Shown: one piece after another, positions 16,675 to 24,538 of the stretch
Layout: every line of letters starts with the position of its first letter
How positions within the stretch are numbered: the stretch's first letter is position 1
Source of the DNA: CAYVRJ01 sp964453645
GTDB lineage: Bacteria > Bacillota > Clostridia > Christensenellales > JAWKQI01
Direction of reading: 5' to 3'
Length of the DNA stretch: 64,000 nucleotides
Assembly (NCBI GenBank): GCA_964453645.1
Contig: CAYVRJ010000002.1
Span: forward strand, 186,001 to 250,000
Notes under the pieces: model-generated
What the model was told of the DNA's origin: nothing
What the model saw: only the letters and a program-made list of their open reading frames with translations
Databases searched by the model: none
Made by a program: the position numbers and the translations under genes

Positions 16675-17883
16675 TCAACCGTATAAATACTTTTGCTGTT
16701 CGGGTGTCAATTCATCAATGGTAATATCCATGGCGATTAATTTTAGTTTTGCTATCTTTTCATCTATATCCCCTGGAATGCTGTGAATTTTCTTTTCCAT
16801 GTCCTTACCCGTCTGCCACAGGCGAATAATGGTTTCCATTTGCAGCGAAAAGCTCAGATCCATGATTTCTGCCGGATGGCCATCCCCCGCTGCTAAATTA
16901 ACCAGTCTACCTTCTCCCAACAAATACAACTTCTTTCCGTTTACAATAAACTCATCAATGTTGGGTTTTACTCGCTTATAGTCCGGGCAGAGGCGCTTTA
17001 AATCGGCAACGCTGACTTCTACGTCGAAATGTCCTGCGTTGCACAGCACCGTTCCCTCTTTCATTTGCTTAAAGTGACTTTCCGTGACCACTTCTCTACA
17101 GCCAGTCACCGTAATGAAAAAGTCACCCAAAGGTGCAGCTTGATCCATTGTCATCACAGAAAAACCGTCCATAGCAGCTTCCACTGCTTTTTTTGCATCT
17201 ACTTCCGTTACAATGACCTTTGCACCCAACCCCGCAGCACGCATGGCAATACCTTTTCCGCACCAGCCATAACCAGCAACCACCACGGTTTTGGAAGCAA
17301 TGGATAAGTTGGTGGTGTTCATAATAGCCGTAAGAGTGGATTGACCTGTGCCGTAACGGTTGTCAAAGAAATGCTTCATATCTGCCCCGTTCACATCCAC
17401 CATGGGGAACAGCAACTTGCCTTCTTTTTGAAGCTTTGCAATGCCCATTATACCTGTAGTCGTCTCTTCACATCCCCCCACAGTATTTTTAGCAAGGCTT
17501 GGATCGCAGTTGTGGATATACTCAATCATCTCCCCCCCATCGTCCATAATGACATCGGGCAGGAAAGAGAGTGTTTTTTTGATGTGCTCTACGTGTTCTT
17601 CGGCAGTTTCGCCATGCTTTGCATATACTTGAACGCCGTACTCCTTTAGGGCACTACACACATCGTCTTGGGTGGACAAGGGGTTGGAGCCGCAAATTGC
17701 CACCTGTGCCCCCGCATTTTTGAGACAGATGGCAAGAAACGCTGTTTTTGCTTCTAAATGTATAGACATGCTCACTTTTGCGCCTTGCAAAGGCTTGGAA
17801 GTGCTGTTTTCTTCGTTTAATTTAGCAAGAACGGGCATAAAATTTGTTACCCATAATATTTTTTCAATGCCTGGTTTACTCAT
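16675..17883 (-). CDS. ahcY: Adenosylhomocysteinase (S-adenosylhomocysteine hydrolase)
   Basis: The enzyme splits S-adenosylhomocysteine to adenosine and homocysteine with tightly bound NAD. VSMSIHLEAKTAFLA and VGGCEETTTGI are substrate-site segments, and VVVAGYGWCGKGIAMRAAG near residue 200 is the NAD-binding loop. The 402 residues are near the short bacterial length. The extreme C-terminus is LTPEQQKYLYG and not the KPDHYRY-like end of longer homologues. ATG at 17883 was preferred to GTG at 17895, although both have weak ribosome binding sites. An inverted repeat overlaps its probable promoter. Confidence 0.93.
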   Translation of the reverse strand: MSKPGIEKILWVTNFMPVLAKLNEENSTSKPLQGAKVSMSIHLEAKTAFLAICLKNAGAQVAICGSNPLSTQDDVCSALKEYGVQVYAKHGETAEEHVEHIKKTLSFLPDVIMDDGGEMIEYIHNCDPSLAKNTVGGCEETTTGIMGIAKLQKEGKLLFPMVDVNGADMKHFFDNRYGTGQSTLTAIMNTTNLSIASKTVVVAGYGWCGKGIAMRAAGLGAKVIVTEVDAKKAVEAAMDGFSVMTMDQAAPLGDFFITVTGCREVVTESHFKQMKEGTVLCNAGHFDVEVSVADLKRLCPDYKRVKPNIDEFIVNGKKLYLLGEGRLVNLAAGDGHPAEIMDLSFSLQMETIIRLWQTGKDMEKKIHSIPGDIDEKIAKLKLIAMDITIDELTPEQQKYLYG

Positions 17884-17912
17884 AAAACTTCTCACTTATC
17901 ATTAGATTTAAA

Positions 17913-17967
17913 ATACTATCCTTATAATAAACCTAATGCCAATGGATTATTACATTAGCATTAGGTT
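17913..17967 (-). promoter_or_regulatory. Probable ahcY promoter overlapped by an inverted repeat
   Basis: On the minus strand TTGGCA (17937-17942) and TAGTAT (17913-17918) are 18 bases apart. The perfect 10-bp arms AACCTAATGC (17930-17939) and GCATTAGGTT (17958-17967) cover the -35 box. The dyad has no T-tract, so an operator reading is at least as good as a terminator for the upstream lipoprotein gene. Confidence 0.4.
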
Positions 17968-17988
17968 ATCAAAGAATCATTTCATTTA

Positions 17989-18969
17989 TTAACTTTGCAG
18001 ATTTGTGCCACTTGCACTTGATGTTTTTGTAGGTGATGGCGTTGGAGACGCTGAAGGCGTTGCCGTTGGCTTAGCCGTTGCCTTCGTAGAAGGTTTTTTA
18101 GTTGGAGTGGGTTTTGGTGCCACAGTTGGCTCAATAGTTTGGTCGGGTTCGTTGTCCATGACCGGTTCTGCATCCGCTTGGCCAGGCTCTAAATTATCTA
18201 CTTCGGATTTAATTTGGTTGACCAAACCTTCGCCAAACTCGTGTTTTCCACTCTGAGTAATTTGTTCCAATTGTTTTAACACCTCGGTGGTGAGCACCGA
18301 CAGTACCAAAGGAACGGATTCAACAACAAACTCAGGTTTGCTACCCTTGGTTCCCTCCGTTACTTCGGTTTGGTTTCCCTCCGAAAGTGAAAGGGGATCG
18401 CCAATAGTGTTTCCTGCATCGTCTAACAGTTGCACCATTACTTTTCCATTTAACGTCAGCACTTCAACATATGGGATATTGTCCATGCCTAAAAAGTATC
18501 CGGTGACAAACACGGTTCCCTTGGCCGATATCTTTGATTTTCCAGTAATGATGTCGTAGGTGGAACCTTCGCTCAATTCTTTGTTAATTTCAGAAATAAC
18601 ATATCCGTTCATCAAATACACGTTGGTTATTTGATTGTTCTTTTCATCCACGATGGCATCAAAGCAAACTTCTGCCTGTTGGTCAAGGGTAATGGTTTTA
18701 TCTCCATCCATATCGATCTTAACAAGACCATCGGCACCAACTACAACCACATCTCCCCGTTGGATTTTCGTACCAACTGCGAGGGGAACGCTGTCCTTAC
18801 CTTCGCTTTGAATGGTTGCACTGCCCGTCAACTCAACAACGCTAATCTCCCGGCCACCTGCACCGGCGGACGGAGCATTACCCGGTGCATCAACATCCAC
18901 CCCGGGAGTACCGCTGCACGCACACAGCAAGAAGATTGCTGCAATTGTCAGCATGATTACTTTTTTCAT
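17989..18969 (-). CDS. FecR-domain lipoprotein with Pro/Thr/Lys-rich tail
   Basis: The signal peptide MKKVIMLTIAAIFLLCAC has a lipobox-like end with Cys18 as the likely lipidated residue. Residues about 38-150 look like a FecR domain (LAVGTKIQRGDVVVVGADG), a beta-rich module in iron signalling and in many envelope proteins of Gram-positives. The last 55 residues are PT/KP repeats that could lie in the cell wall. No iron-uptake or anti-sigma genes are adjacent, so a FecR-type signalling role is not supported. The function is unknown. Confidence 0.8.
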   Translation of the reverse strand: MKKVIMLTIAAIFLLCACSGTPGVDVDAPGNAPSAGAGGREISVVELTGSATIQSEGKDSVPLAVGTKIQRGDVVVVGADGLVKIDMDGDKTITLDQQAEVCFDAIVDEKNNQITNVYLMNGYVISEINKELSEGSTYDIITGKSKISAKGTVFVTGYFLGMDNIPYVEVLTLNGKVMVQLLDDAGNTIGDPLSLSEGNQTEVTEGTKGSKPEFVVESVPLVLSVLTTEVLKQLEQITQSGKHEFGEGLVNQIKSEVDNLEPGQADAEPVMDNEPDQTIEPTVAPKPTPTKKPSTKATAKPTATPSASPTPSPTKTSSASGTNLQS

Positions 18970-18980
18970 GTTAAACCCTC

Positions 18981-19874
18981 CTATTTAAAGAGCAAATTGT
19001 ATGTATTTTTAATATTGAAAAACTCACTGATTAACTTCCTCGTGCGATGATACACAGCATTTCTGGAAAACTCAATGTCGTTGGATTCTTCCATGGCTTT
19101 CTCATAGGTCTGACGTATCTCTGTGCCCACATTGATTTTTGCAATACCGTTTTTAATGCCATCCGTAATGCACTGTTTGTGAATCCCCGAACCCCCGTGC
19201 AGCACCAAAGGCACTCCCAGTTCACTCAATGCAGCAATGTGTTCAATGCTCAACCGTGCTTCGGGTTTTTTCTCGTGGCGTACATTCTCGGCAATGGCAC
19301 CATGGATATTACCAACAGCCACGGACAGCCAATCGCAGTTGGTTTCTTTTATAAATTGTTTAGCCTGTGCAAGATCGGTGAAACCCCTTTTGGTTGCAAA
19401 AATCTCTTCGTATGGTAACACTTCCTTTTCGTGCCCCATCACTGAACCCAATTCAGCTTCACAGGGAATATGCAGGCTATGGGTGAAAGCGCACACCTCT
19501 TGGGTGATGCGGAGATTTTCCTCAAACTCCAAGCGGGAGGCGTCGATCATAACAGATTTATAACCTGCTGCAATCGCCCTTTTAATGATGGGCAGATAGT
19601 CTACTTCCAAATAATCTTCATCTATCACGGGCACGTGGTCTAAGTGGAGCAGCGTATGCTTATTCTCATACTTTGCATATTCTTCTGCTACCGCTTCCAG
19701 ACTTTGAGACTTAAATTTTTCCCACTCAACCCGAGCCACCTGAATCATAGCCACTGAATTTTCATCGGCCACTGCCAGTGCAACGGGTTTTACCATGGGC
19801 AGATAAGGAATATTAAAGGCAGGAATCACTGTCTTTCGCTCAAAAGCCTTTTGCATTACCTGCTGTGTATCCAT
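18981..19874 (-). CDS. Class II fructose-bisphosphate aldolase family protein
   Basis: This is a zinc-dependent TIM-barrel aldolase of the FbaA/GatY/KbaY group. Metal-binding histidines are visible in LLHLDHVP, VGNIHGA and VLHGGSGI, and the sequence VPAFNI-like at the start (TVIPAFNIPYLP) is family-typical. At 297 residues it is near the usual length. Whether it acts on fructose- or tagatose-bisphosphate cannot be settled here. I chose ATG at 19874; GTG at 19880 is only 4 bases from AAGGAG. It lies in a leftward run after the DHH gene. Confidence 0.87.
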   Translation of the reverse strand: MDTQQVMQKAFERKTVIPAFNIPYLPMVKPVALAVADENSVAMIQVARVEWEKFKSQSLEAVAEEYAKYENKHTLLHLDHVPVIDEDYLEVDYLPIIKRAIAAGYKSVMIDASRLEFEENLRITQEVCAFTHSLHIPCEAELGSVMGHEKEVLPYEEIFATKRGFTDLAQAKQFIKETNCDWLSVAVGNIHGAIAENVRHEKKPEARLSIEHIAALSELGVPLVLHGGSGIHKQCITDGIKNGIAKINVGTEIRQTYEKAMEESNDIEFSRNAVYHRTRKLISEFFNIKNTYNLLFK

Positions 19875-19895
19875 TTTCACTTAGCTCCTTATCGC

Positions 19896-20813
19896 TTAAT
19901 TAAGAGAAATAATTTCTTCTATGAGTTGGGGTACCTGGCTTTCCATCTCTTCATCGGAAAACTGACAAGTTCCCACTTGCATGTGCCCCCCGCCATTGTA
20001 TTTGAGCATGAGGGAACCCACATTTAATTTACACGTTCTGTTCAGCACGCTGTGGCCAACGGCACAAGAACAACCCTTGCCCCCTCTGCCCGAAACGATC
20101 CAAACAGAAATGTTACATTTGGGATACATGCTGTATATTAAGAATCTGTTTCCTGCGTAAATTTCATCAATGCCCCGCAAATCGGTGATAACAATCTCCC
20201 GCACTACTTTGGAACGCTCTGTGATCATCTTCTTAAAGAGTTCAGCCTGCTCTAAATACAGCTCAACTCTCTCTACCACGTCGGGTAAAGCCAAAATTTC
20301 TTCGATGGTCATGGTTTCACACCAATCAATCATCTTTTCCATGAGCTGTAGATTGCTAATGGTGAAGTTTCTAAATCTGCCAAGGCCAGTTCTGGGATCC
20401 ATAATAAAACCCAAAAGAACCCATCCCTTGGGATCGAGGATCTCTTCCTTTAGGAGCATAGCGGAATCAATTTTATCTACTGCTTCCATCATGGGATCAA
20501 AAAATGCACCAAACTTTTCTTGCCCGCCGTAGTAATCGTAGATTACTCTGGCCGCCGATGGCGCAGGCCAACTGCTACCCTCAAACTTTCCGGTGTACGC
20601 ACGGCGCTCCTGTTCGCTGGTGTGGTGGTCAAACCACAGACCGCAGCCCTTCACAAAGGGAACGTTGGTCAACACATCGTTTTTTGTGACAGGAACTTTT
20701 CCGTCTTGCAGATCTTTTGGATGAACAAACGTATAGGAGTCGATGACACCTATTTTCTTCAGCAATACTGCACTGGCTAATCCATCAAAATCAGATCGTG
20801 TGATTAAATTCAT
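19896..20813 (-). CDS. DHH-family phosphoesterase
   Basis: The N-terminal DHH domain has TRSDFDGLASAVLL, GLWFDHHTSE and the later DKIDSAML, which supply the Asp and His metal ligands. The DHHA1-like C-terminus has YNGGGHMQVGTCQF. Relatives include nanoRNase NrnA and c-di-AMP phosphodiesterases, but this 305-residue protein is a separate subfamily and its substrate is not clear. The start is 20 bases beyond the 3' end of the RNase P RNA, with ACGAGG as the ribosome binding site. Confidence 0.88.
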   Translation of the reverse strand: MNLITRSDFDGLASAVLLKKIGVIDSYTFVHPKDLQDGKVPVTKNDVLTNVPFVKGCGLWFDHHTSEQERRAYTGKFEGSSWPAPSAARVIYDYYGGQEKFGAFFDPMMEAVDKIDSAMLLKEEILDPKGWVLLGFIMDPRTGLGRFRNFTISNLQLMEKMIDWCETMTIEEILALPDVVERVELYLEQAELFKKMITERSKVVREIVITDLRGIDEIYAGNRFLIYSMYPKCNISVWIVSGRGGKGCSCAVGHSVLNRTCKLNVGSLMLKYNGGGHMQVGTCQFSDEEMESQVPQLIEEIISLN

Positions 20814-20833
20814 ATTTGATACCTCGTATGTAA

Positions 20834-21177
20834 AATTTTGAGACAGACCGTAAGCCGAGTTCTGTCATGGACGATCATCTATCTAGGCTTTGCGTTGCCG
20901 CAAAGCTCAAGCGATTACAAAGGGCGTGACGAGCAGCCATTGAATGCCCTCAATTCAATCTTGCACCGGACGGGGTTTACATAACGGAAAAGTTACCAAT
21001 TCCGCTGGTGAGCTCTTACCTCCCCTTTCCACCCTTACCCAACCGAGGCTGGGCGGTATATCTCTGTTGCACTTTCCTTGGAGTCACCTCCACCGGGCGT
21101 TACCCGGCGTCCTGCTCTTCGGTGCTCGGACTTTCCTCGTGTAGTGATACACGCGATCGCCTGATCTGCTCAAAATT
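20834..21177 (-). ncRNA. rnpB: RNase P RNA, class A
   Basis: This is the catalytic RNA that matures tRNA 5' ends. On the minus strand the 5' part contains GAGGAAAGTCCGAGCACC (21121-21138) and later GGAAAGTGCAACAGAG. The 3' part holds ACAGAACTCGGCTTACGG (20848-20865). The ends pair as ATTTTGAG/CTCAAAAT to extend helix P1, which sets the limits given here to within a few bases. The 5' end abuts the stop codon of the zinc-ribbon gene at 21179. No convincing separate promoter or terminator is visible. Confidence 0.95.
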
Positions 21178-21178
21178 T

Positions 21179-21901
21179 TTATGATTCTAAAAAGATTAGT
21201 ATTCTGCCGCAGTTTTCGCAGAGTAACACTTTGTTGCTCTTGCCAAACGCCAGTAAATCACCCGAAGGTAGTTCCATATTACATCCCGTACACTTTTTAT
21301 CCACAATGCGGGCAACTGGGTCTCTATAATTTTTGTGCACCTTTTTATATAGGGACAACAACTCTTTATCCACAGTTTTGGATATTTCTTCAACAGCTTT
21401 CTTTCTGTTTTCAAGATCATTTGCGCTTTTGGCAATTTCTTCGTCGTAGTTGTTCTTTAAGGTATCGAACTGTTTCTTTGCCTTTTGCATGTTTTTTACG
21501 ATCTTGACGATTTCCTCGTTGGATTTATCCACATTTGCTTTAATCGTCTTTAGGTGACGCTTATGTTTGTTGGACTTGTCAAAATTCAGCTCATACTTAT
21601 GGATTAAGTCCCTGACACGGCTTAAATCCAAACTATTCTCCGACTGAATGCGCTCGATCTCCCGCCTGTAGTCCTCCATCTGTGAAGACATGGCTTCATA
21701 TTTTGCCGAAATGTCTGAAATCTCATTTTGCAAAATGAGCGTCTCGTTTTCCAGGTTGCTTAAAATCTGCTTGTGTTCTTGCATATATTTTTGCAGGGCA
21801 AGCAGTTGGGATCTTGTTTTTGTATTTTTAAGCTGAGATTCAAACTTGGCGAGTTCCATATCTGCCTGTTGAAATTCCCAAAGTGCTCCGAATTTATCCA
21901 A
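21179..21901 (-). CDS. Coiled-coil protein with C-terminal C4 zinc ribbon (DUF164/CdsZ-like)
   Basis: The 240-residue protein has a long coiled coil (about 15-190) followed by a zinc ribbon with CTGC near residue 203 and CENC near 228. This is the DUF164 layout found in many bacteria, often beside nif3 and rnpB. Related proteins are proposed to act as nucleic-acid-binding or scaffold factors; the function is unproven. The start is TTG at 21901 with AGAGG 10 bases upstream. It follows nif3 by 15 bases. Confidence 0.85.
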   Translation of the reverse strand: MDKFGALWEFQQADMELAKFESQLKNTKTRSQLLALQKYMQEHKQILSNLENETLILQNEISDISAKYEAMSSQMEDYRREIERIQSENSLDLSRVRDLIHKYELNFDKSNKHKRHLKTIKANVDKSNEEIVKIVKNMQKAKKQFDTLKNNYDEEIAKSANDLENRKKAVEEISKTVDKELLSLYKKVHKNYRDPVARIVDKKCTGCNMELPSGDLLAFGKSNKVLLCENCGRILIFLES

Positions 21902-21916
21902 CCAAAAAACCTCTTT

Positions 21917-22675
21917 CTAGTAGTATTTGTAGGTAAAATCTGCTTTCGTTTTTAAAACGCATATGTTATATTGTAACGCACTTAGAGCATTTTGTAAACC
22001 AGCAAATGTTACATCAATGAAAACTCTTTCCGTTTCGTAGTGCCCGCACTCGAAGAGAACCAACCCGTTCGTCTCCACGTGGTTGTTATATTTCACTTCA
22101 CCCGTTAAAAAGGCTTGTGCCCCACACCGTTGCATAAGGGGAATCAACTGCCCTCCCCCGCCTCCGCACACAGCAAGTTGTTGAATGACATCACACGAAC
22201 CGGACACCCGCACCCAGGGGATATCCAGCTTTTCTTTTATAAATTGAGCCAATCCAACTTCGCTCATGGGTTTTTCCAATGTACCCATGCGGGAGATACC
22301 CTCGGGGTCCATCGTTGCTACATCACGCATGTTTAGCAGTTTACACAGTGCTGCATTGATTCCGTTTTCCGCTTTATCCATGTTGGTGTGGGCAGAAAAC
22401 AGGGATATATTGTTCTGAATGAGTTTAAAAATTAAAGAATCCTTTGTTGCATCCAGTTTATTAATCTTGTTAAACATAATTGGATGATGGGTGACAATTA
22501 GGTCTGCCCCCTCCGCTTTTGCTTCTTCAAAGACTTCGGGCGTTAAATCCAGAGAAACCAAAATTGTCTGGATGTCATTCTTGCAGTTGACAATAAAACC
22601 AACGTTATCCCATTCGCAGGCCGATTGCTGAGGGGCCAACTGCTCCATAACCTGTGCAAACTCTTTATCCGTCAT
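21917..22675 (-). CDS. Nif3-like dinuclear metal-centre protein (YqfO family)
   Basis: The 252 residues carry the Nif3 metal-binding segments VTHHPIMFNK near residue 60 and SAHTNMDKAENGIN near 95, with His and Glu ligands near the end (FECGHYETE). Family members are hexameric toroids often called GTP cyclohydrolase I type 2, but that activity is doubtful. It overlaps trmK by 4 bases. The dnaG-rpoD-trmK-nif3 order matches the B. subtilis yqfN-yqfO neighbourhood. Confidence 0.92.
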   Translation of the reverse strand: MTDKEFAQVMEQLAPQQSACEWDNVGFIVNCKNDIQTILVSLDLTPEVFEEAKAEGADLIVTHHPIMFNKINKLDATKDSLIFKLIQNNISLFSAHTNMDKAENGINAALCKLLNMRDVATMDPEGISRMGTLEKPMSEVGLAQFIKEKLDIPWVRVSGSCDVIQQLAVCGGGGGQLIPLMQRCGAQAFLTGEVKYNNHVETNGLVLFECGHYETERVFIDVTFAGLQNALSALQYNICVLKTKADFTYKYY

Positions 22676-23352
22676 GGGTTTAATATCCTTTCGTATTCTT
22701 GAATCCTTTGTATGGATCGCTCTTTTGCCAGCATTGCCTTTTCACTGGTGCCAGAGGACGATATTGCAAGCATTTTCTGTGCATCCCGCAGTTTCTTTTG
22801 AACCAGTGCCAAAAAAACATCTGTCCTTTGTGCCATGTTCATCCTTCCAAACTCTCGTTCAATGTCGGTGGGTGGCTTATCAATGCTACCCCTTTTGCAG
22901 AGCATAATCTGATAAAACCGATTGTTTTCAAAGACAATCGTCTCACGCACACACACATAGTTTAGACGTTCAAGGCATCTTCTAAGTTCCTCTTCACAAC
23001 TGTTTGGGGTGAGTAATAATGTATCGGTGAGCTTATCATTTCCCGAAAATAATATATCGGCAATGGTCACACCCCCCATACCCGCAATATTAATTAAATC
23101 CACTTCGCCTACCTGAAGCACGCAAAGTCCGTCTCCCACCCGCAGTTCCATTTGATCTTCAACGCCATATTTTTTACTATAGTACCTAGCCTTATTGAGG
23201 GATAAGTCGCTGATATCCGAAGCAATTGCACGCTCCGCCTTATTTGCTTGCAGTGCCGCAATACAAAATAAACCATGGTCGCATCCTATGTCGGCTATGG
23301 TTTTGATTTTGTCAAAAAGATCAATTTGTGCCTGTATACGCTTCGAAAACAA
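22672..23352 (-). CDS. trmK: tRNA (adenine22-N1)-methyltransferase TrmK
   Basis: TrmK methylates A22 in the D-loop of tRNAs. The SAM-binding motif IADIGCDHGLFCIAAL is near residue 20, and NIAGMGGVTIADIL is the conserved catalytic region near residue 88. The length of 226 residues fits. The start is TTG at 23352, one base after the rpoD stop, so it depends on rpoD translation. It overlaps nif3 downstream. Confidence 0.92.
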   Translation of the reverse strand: MFSKRIQAQIDLFDKIKTIADIGCDHGLFCIAALQANKAERAIASDISDLSLNKARYYSKKYGVEDQMELRVGDGLCVLQVGEVDLINIAGMGGVTIADILFSGNDKLTDTLLLTPNSCEEELRRCLERLNYVCVRETIVFENNRFYQIMLCKRGSIDKPPTDIEREFGRMNMAQRTDVFLALVQKKLRDAQKMLAISSSGTSEKAMLAKERSIQRIQEYERILNP

Positions 23353-23353
23353 A

Positions 23354-24529
23354 TTAATCTAAGAAGTCCCTAAGCTTTTTACTCCTGGACGGATGCCTCA
23401 ATTTGCGCAGGGCTTTTGCTTCGATCTGACGAATGCGTTCCCTCGTTACGTTAAACTCCTTACCCACTTCTTCGAGAGTTCTGGCTCTTCCGTCGTCCAA
23501 ACCGAACCGCAGGCGCAACACACTTTCCTCTCTGGGGGTGAGGGTATCTAAAACGTCCATCAACTGTTCTTTTAGCATAGTAAAAGCAGCGGACTCAGCG
23601 GGGGCGGGAACGTCGTCATCGGGAATGAAATCTCCCAAGTGGCTGTCTTCCTCTTCGCCGATTGGAGTCTCCAACGATACGGGCTCTTGTGCAATTTTAA
23701 TGATCTCCCGCACTTTATCTTCGGGAATGTCCATCTCTGCTGCAATCTCCTCGGGGTGAGGATCTCTGCCGTATTGCTGCAATAATTGACGGGATACCCG
23801 TATCAATTTATTGATGGTTTCCACCATGTGCACGGGAATGCGAATGGTTCTCGCCTGATCGGCAATGGCACGGGTGATCGCTTGGCGAATCCACCATGTG
23901 GCATAGGTGGAGAATTTATATCCCTTGCGGTAGTCAAATTTATCAACAGCCTTAATGAGGCCTAAATTACCCTCTTGAATGAGATCGAGGAATTGCATTC
24001 CCCTGCCCACATACCTCTTGGCAATGGAGACAACCAAGCGCAAATTGGCTTCGGCTAGCTTTTGCTTTGCAACTTCATCCCCCTCGGACATTCTGCGGGC
24101 AAGCTCCACTTCCTCGTCGGGCAGGAGCAAGGGTACCTTTCCAATTTCTTTTAAATACATCCGAACAGGGTCGTCAATGGCAACTCCGTCGGGAATAGTC
24201 AAAGATAAATCAACCTCTTCAAAGTCTTCAAAACTCTTGTCGATATCCTTTTCCATCTCGTCTACAACTTCGATGTTTAAGGTTTCTAAAGTTTCTAAGA
24301 GTTTGTCGAGATATTCTGGCTTAATTTCTTGATCGTCAAACGTATCGTTAATTTCTTTATACGTCAGCGTGCCCTTTTGCCTTCCGGTTTCAATAATTTT
24401 TTCGAGTCTGTCGTCCTTAGATGCATCTTCTTTATTTGAATCCGAAGAATCCATATCTAAATCGGTTCTCATTTCCTGATCTTCAAAAATATTTTCGGCA
24501 AGATCACTTAATTTTCTGTTATCTTCCAC
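23354..24529 (-). CDS. rpoD: RNA polymerase primary sigma factor SigA/RpoD
   Basis: This is the housekeeping sigma factor. An acidic region 1.1 (about 1-110) is followed by region 1.2 (DPVRMYLKEIGKVPLL), region 2.4 (FSTYATWWIRQAITRAIADQ) and the -10 contacts. Regions 3 and 4.2 follow, the last with the helix-turn-helix VTRERIRQIEAKALRKLRHP. At 391 residues it is Gram-positive sized, without the large spacer of proteobacterial sigma70. It sits 9 bases after dnaG, the conserved dnaG-rpoD pair. Confidence 0.98.
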   Translation of the reverse strand: MEDNRKLSDLAENIFEDQEMRTDLDMDSSDSNKEDASKDDRLEKIIETGRQKGTLTYKEINDTFDDQEIKPEYLDKLLETLETLNIEVVDEMEKDIDKSFEDFEEVDLSLTIPDGVAIDDPVRMYLKEIGKVPLLLPDEEVELARRMSEGDEVAKQKLAEANLRLVVSIAKRYVGRGMQFLDLIQEGNLGLIKAVDKFDYRKGYKFSTYATWWIRQAITRAIADQARTIRIPVHMVETINKLIRVSRQLLQQYGRDPHPEEIAAEMDIPEDKVREIIKIAQEPVSLETPIGEEEDSHLGDFIPDDDVPAPAESAAFTMLKEQLMDVLDTLTPREESVLRLRFGLDDGRARTLEEVGKEFNVTRERIRQIEAKALRKLRHPSRSKKLRDFLD

Positions 24530-24538
24530 AATGTCACC

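Noticed and set aside
17884..17988. SAM or SAH riboswitch before ahcY
   Set aside because: The space holds a promoter and a simple dyad and none of the conserved riboswitch core sequences.
20944..21144. Open reading frame inside the RNase P RNA gene
   Set aside because: It lies on the opposite strand of a well-conserved catalytic RNA and has no ribosome binding site.
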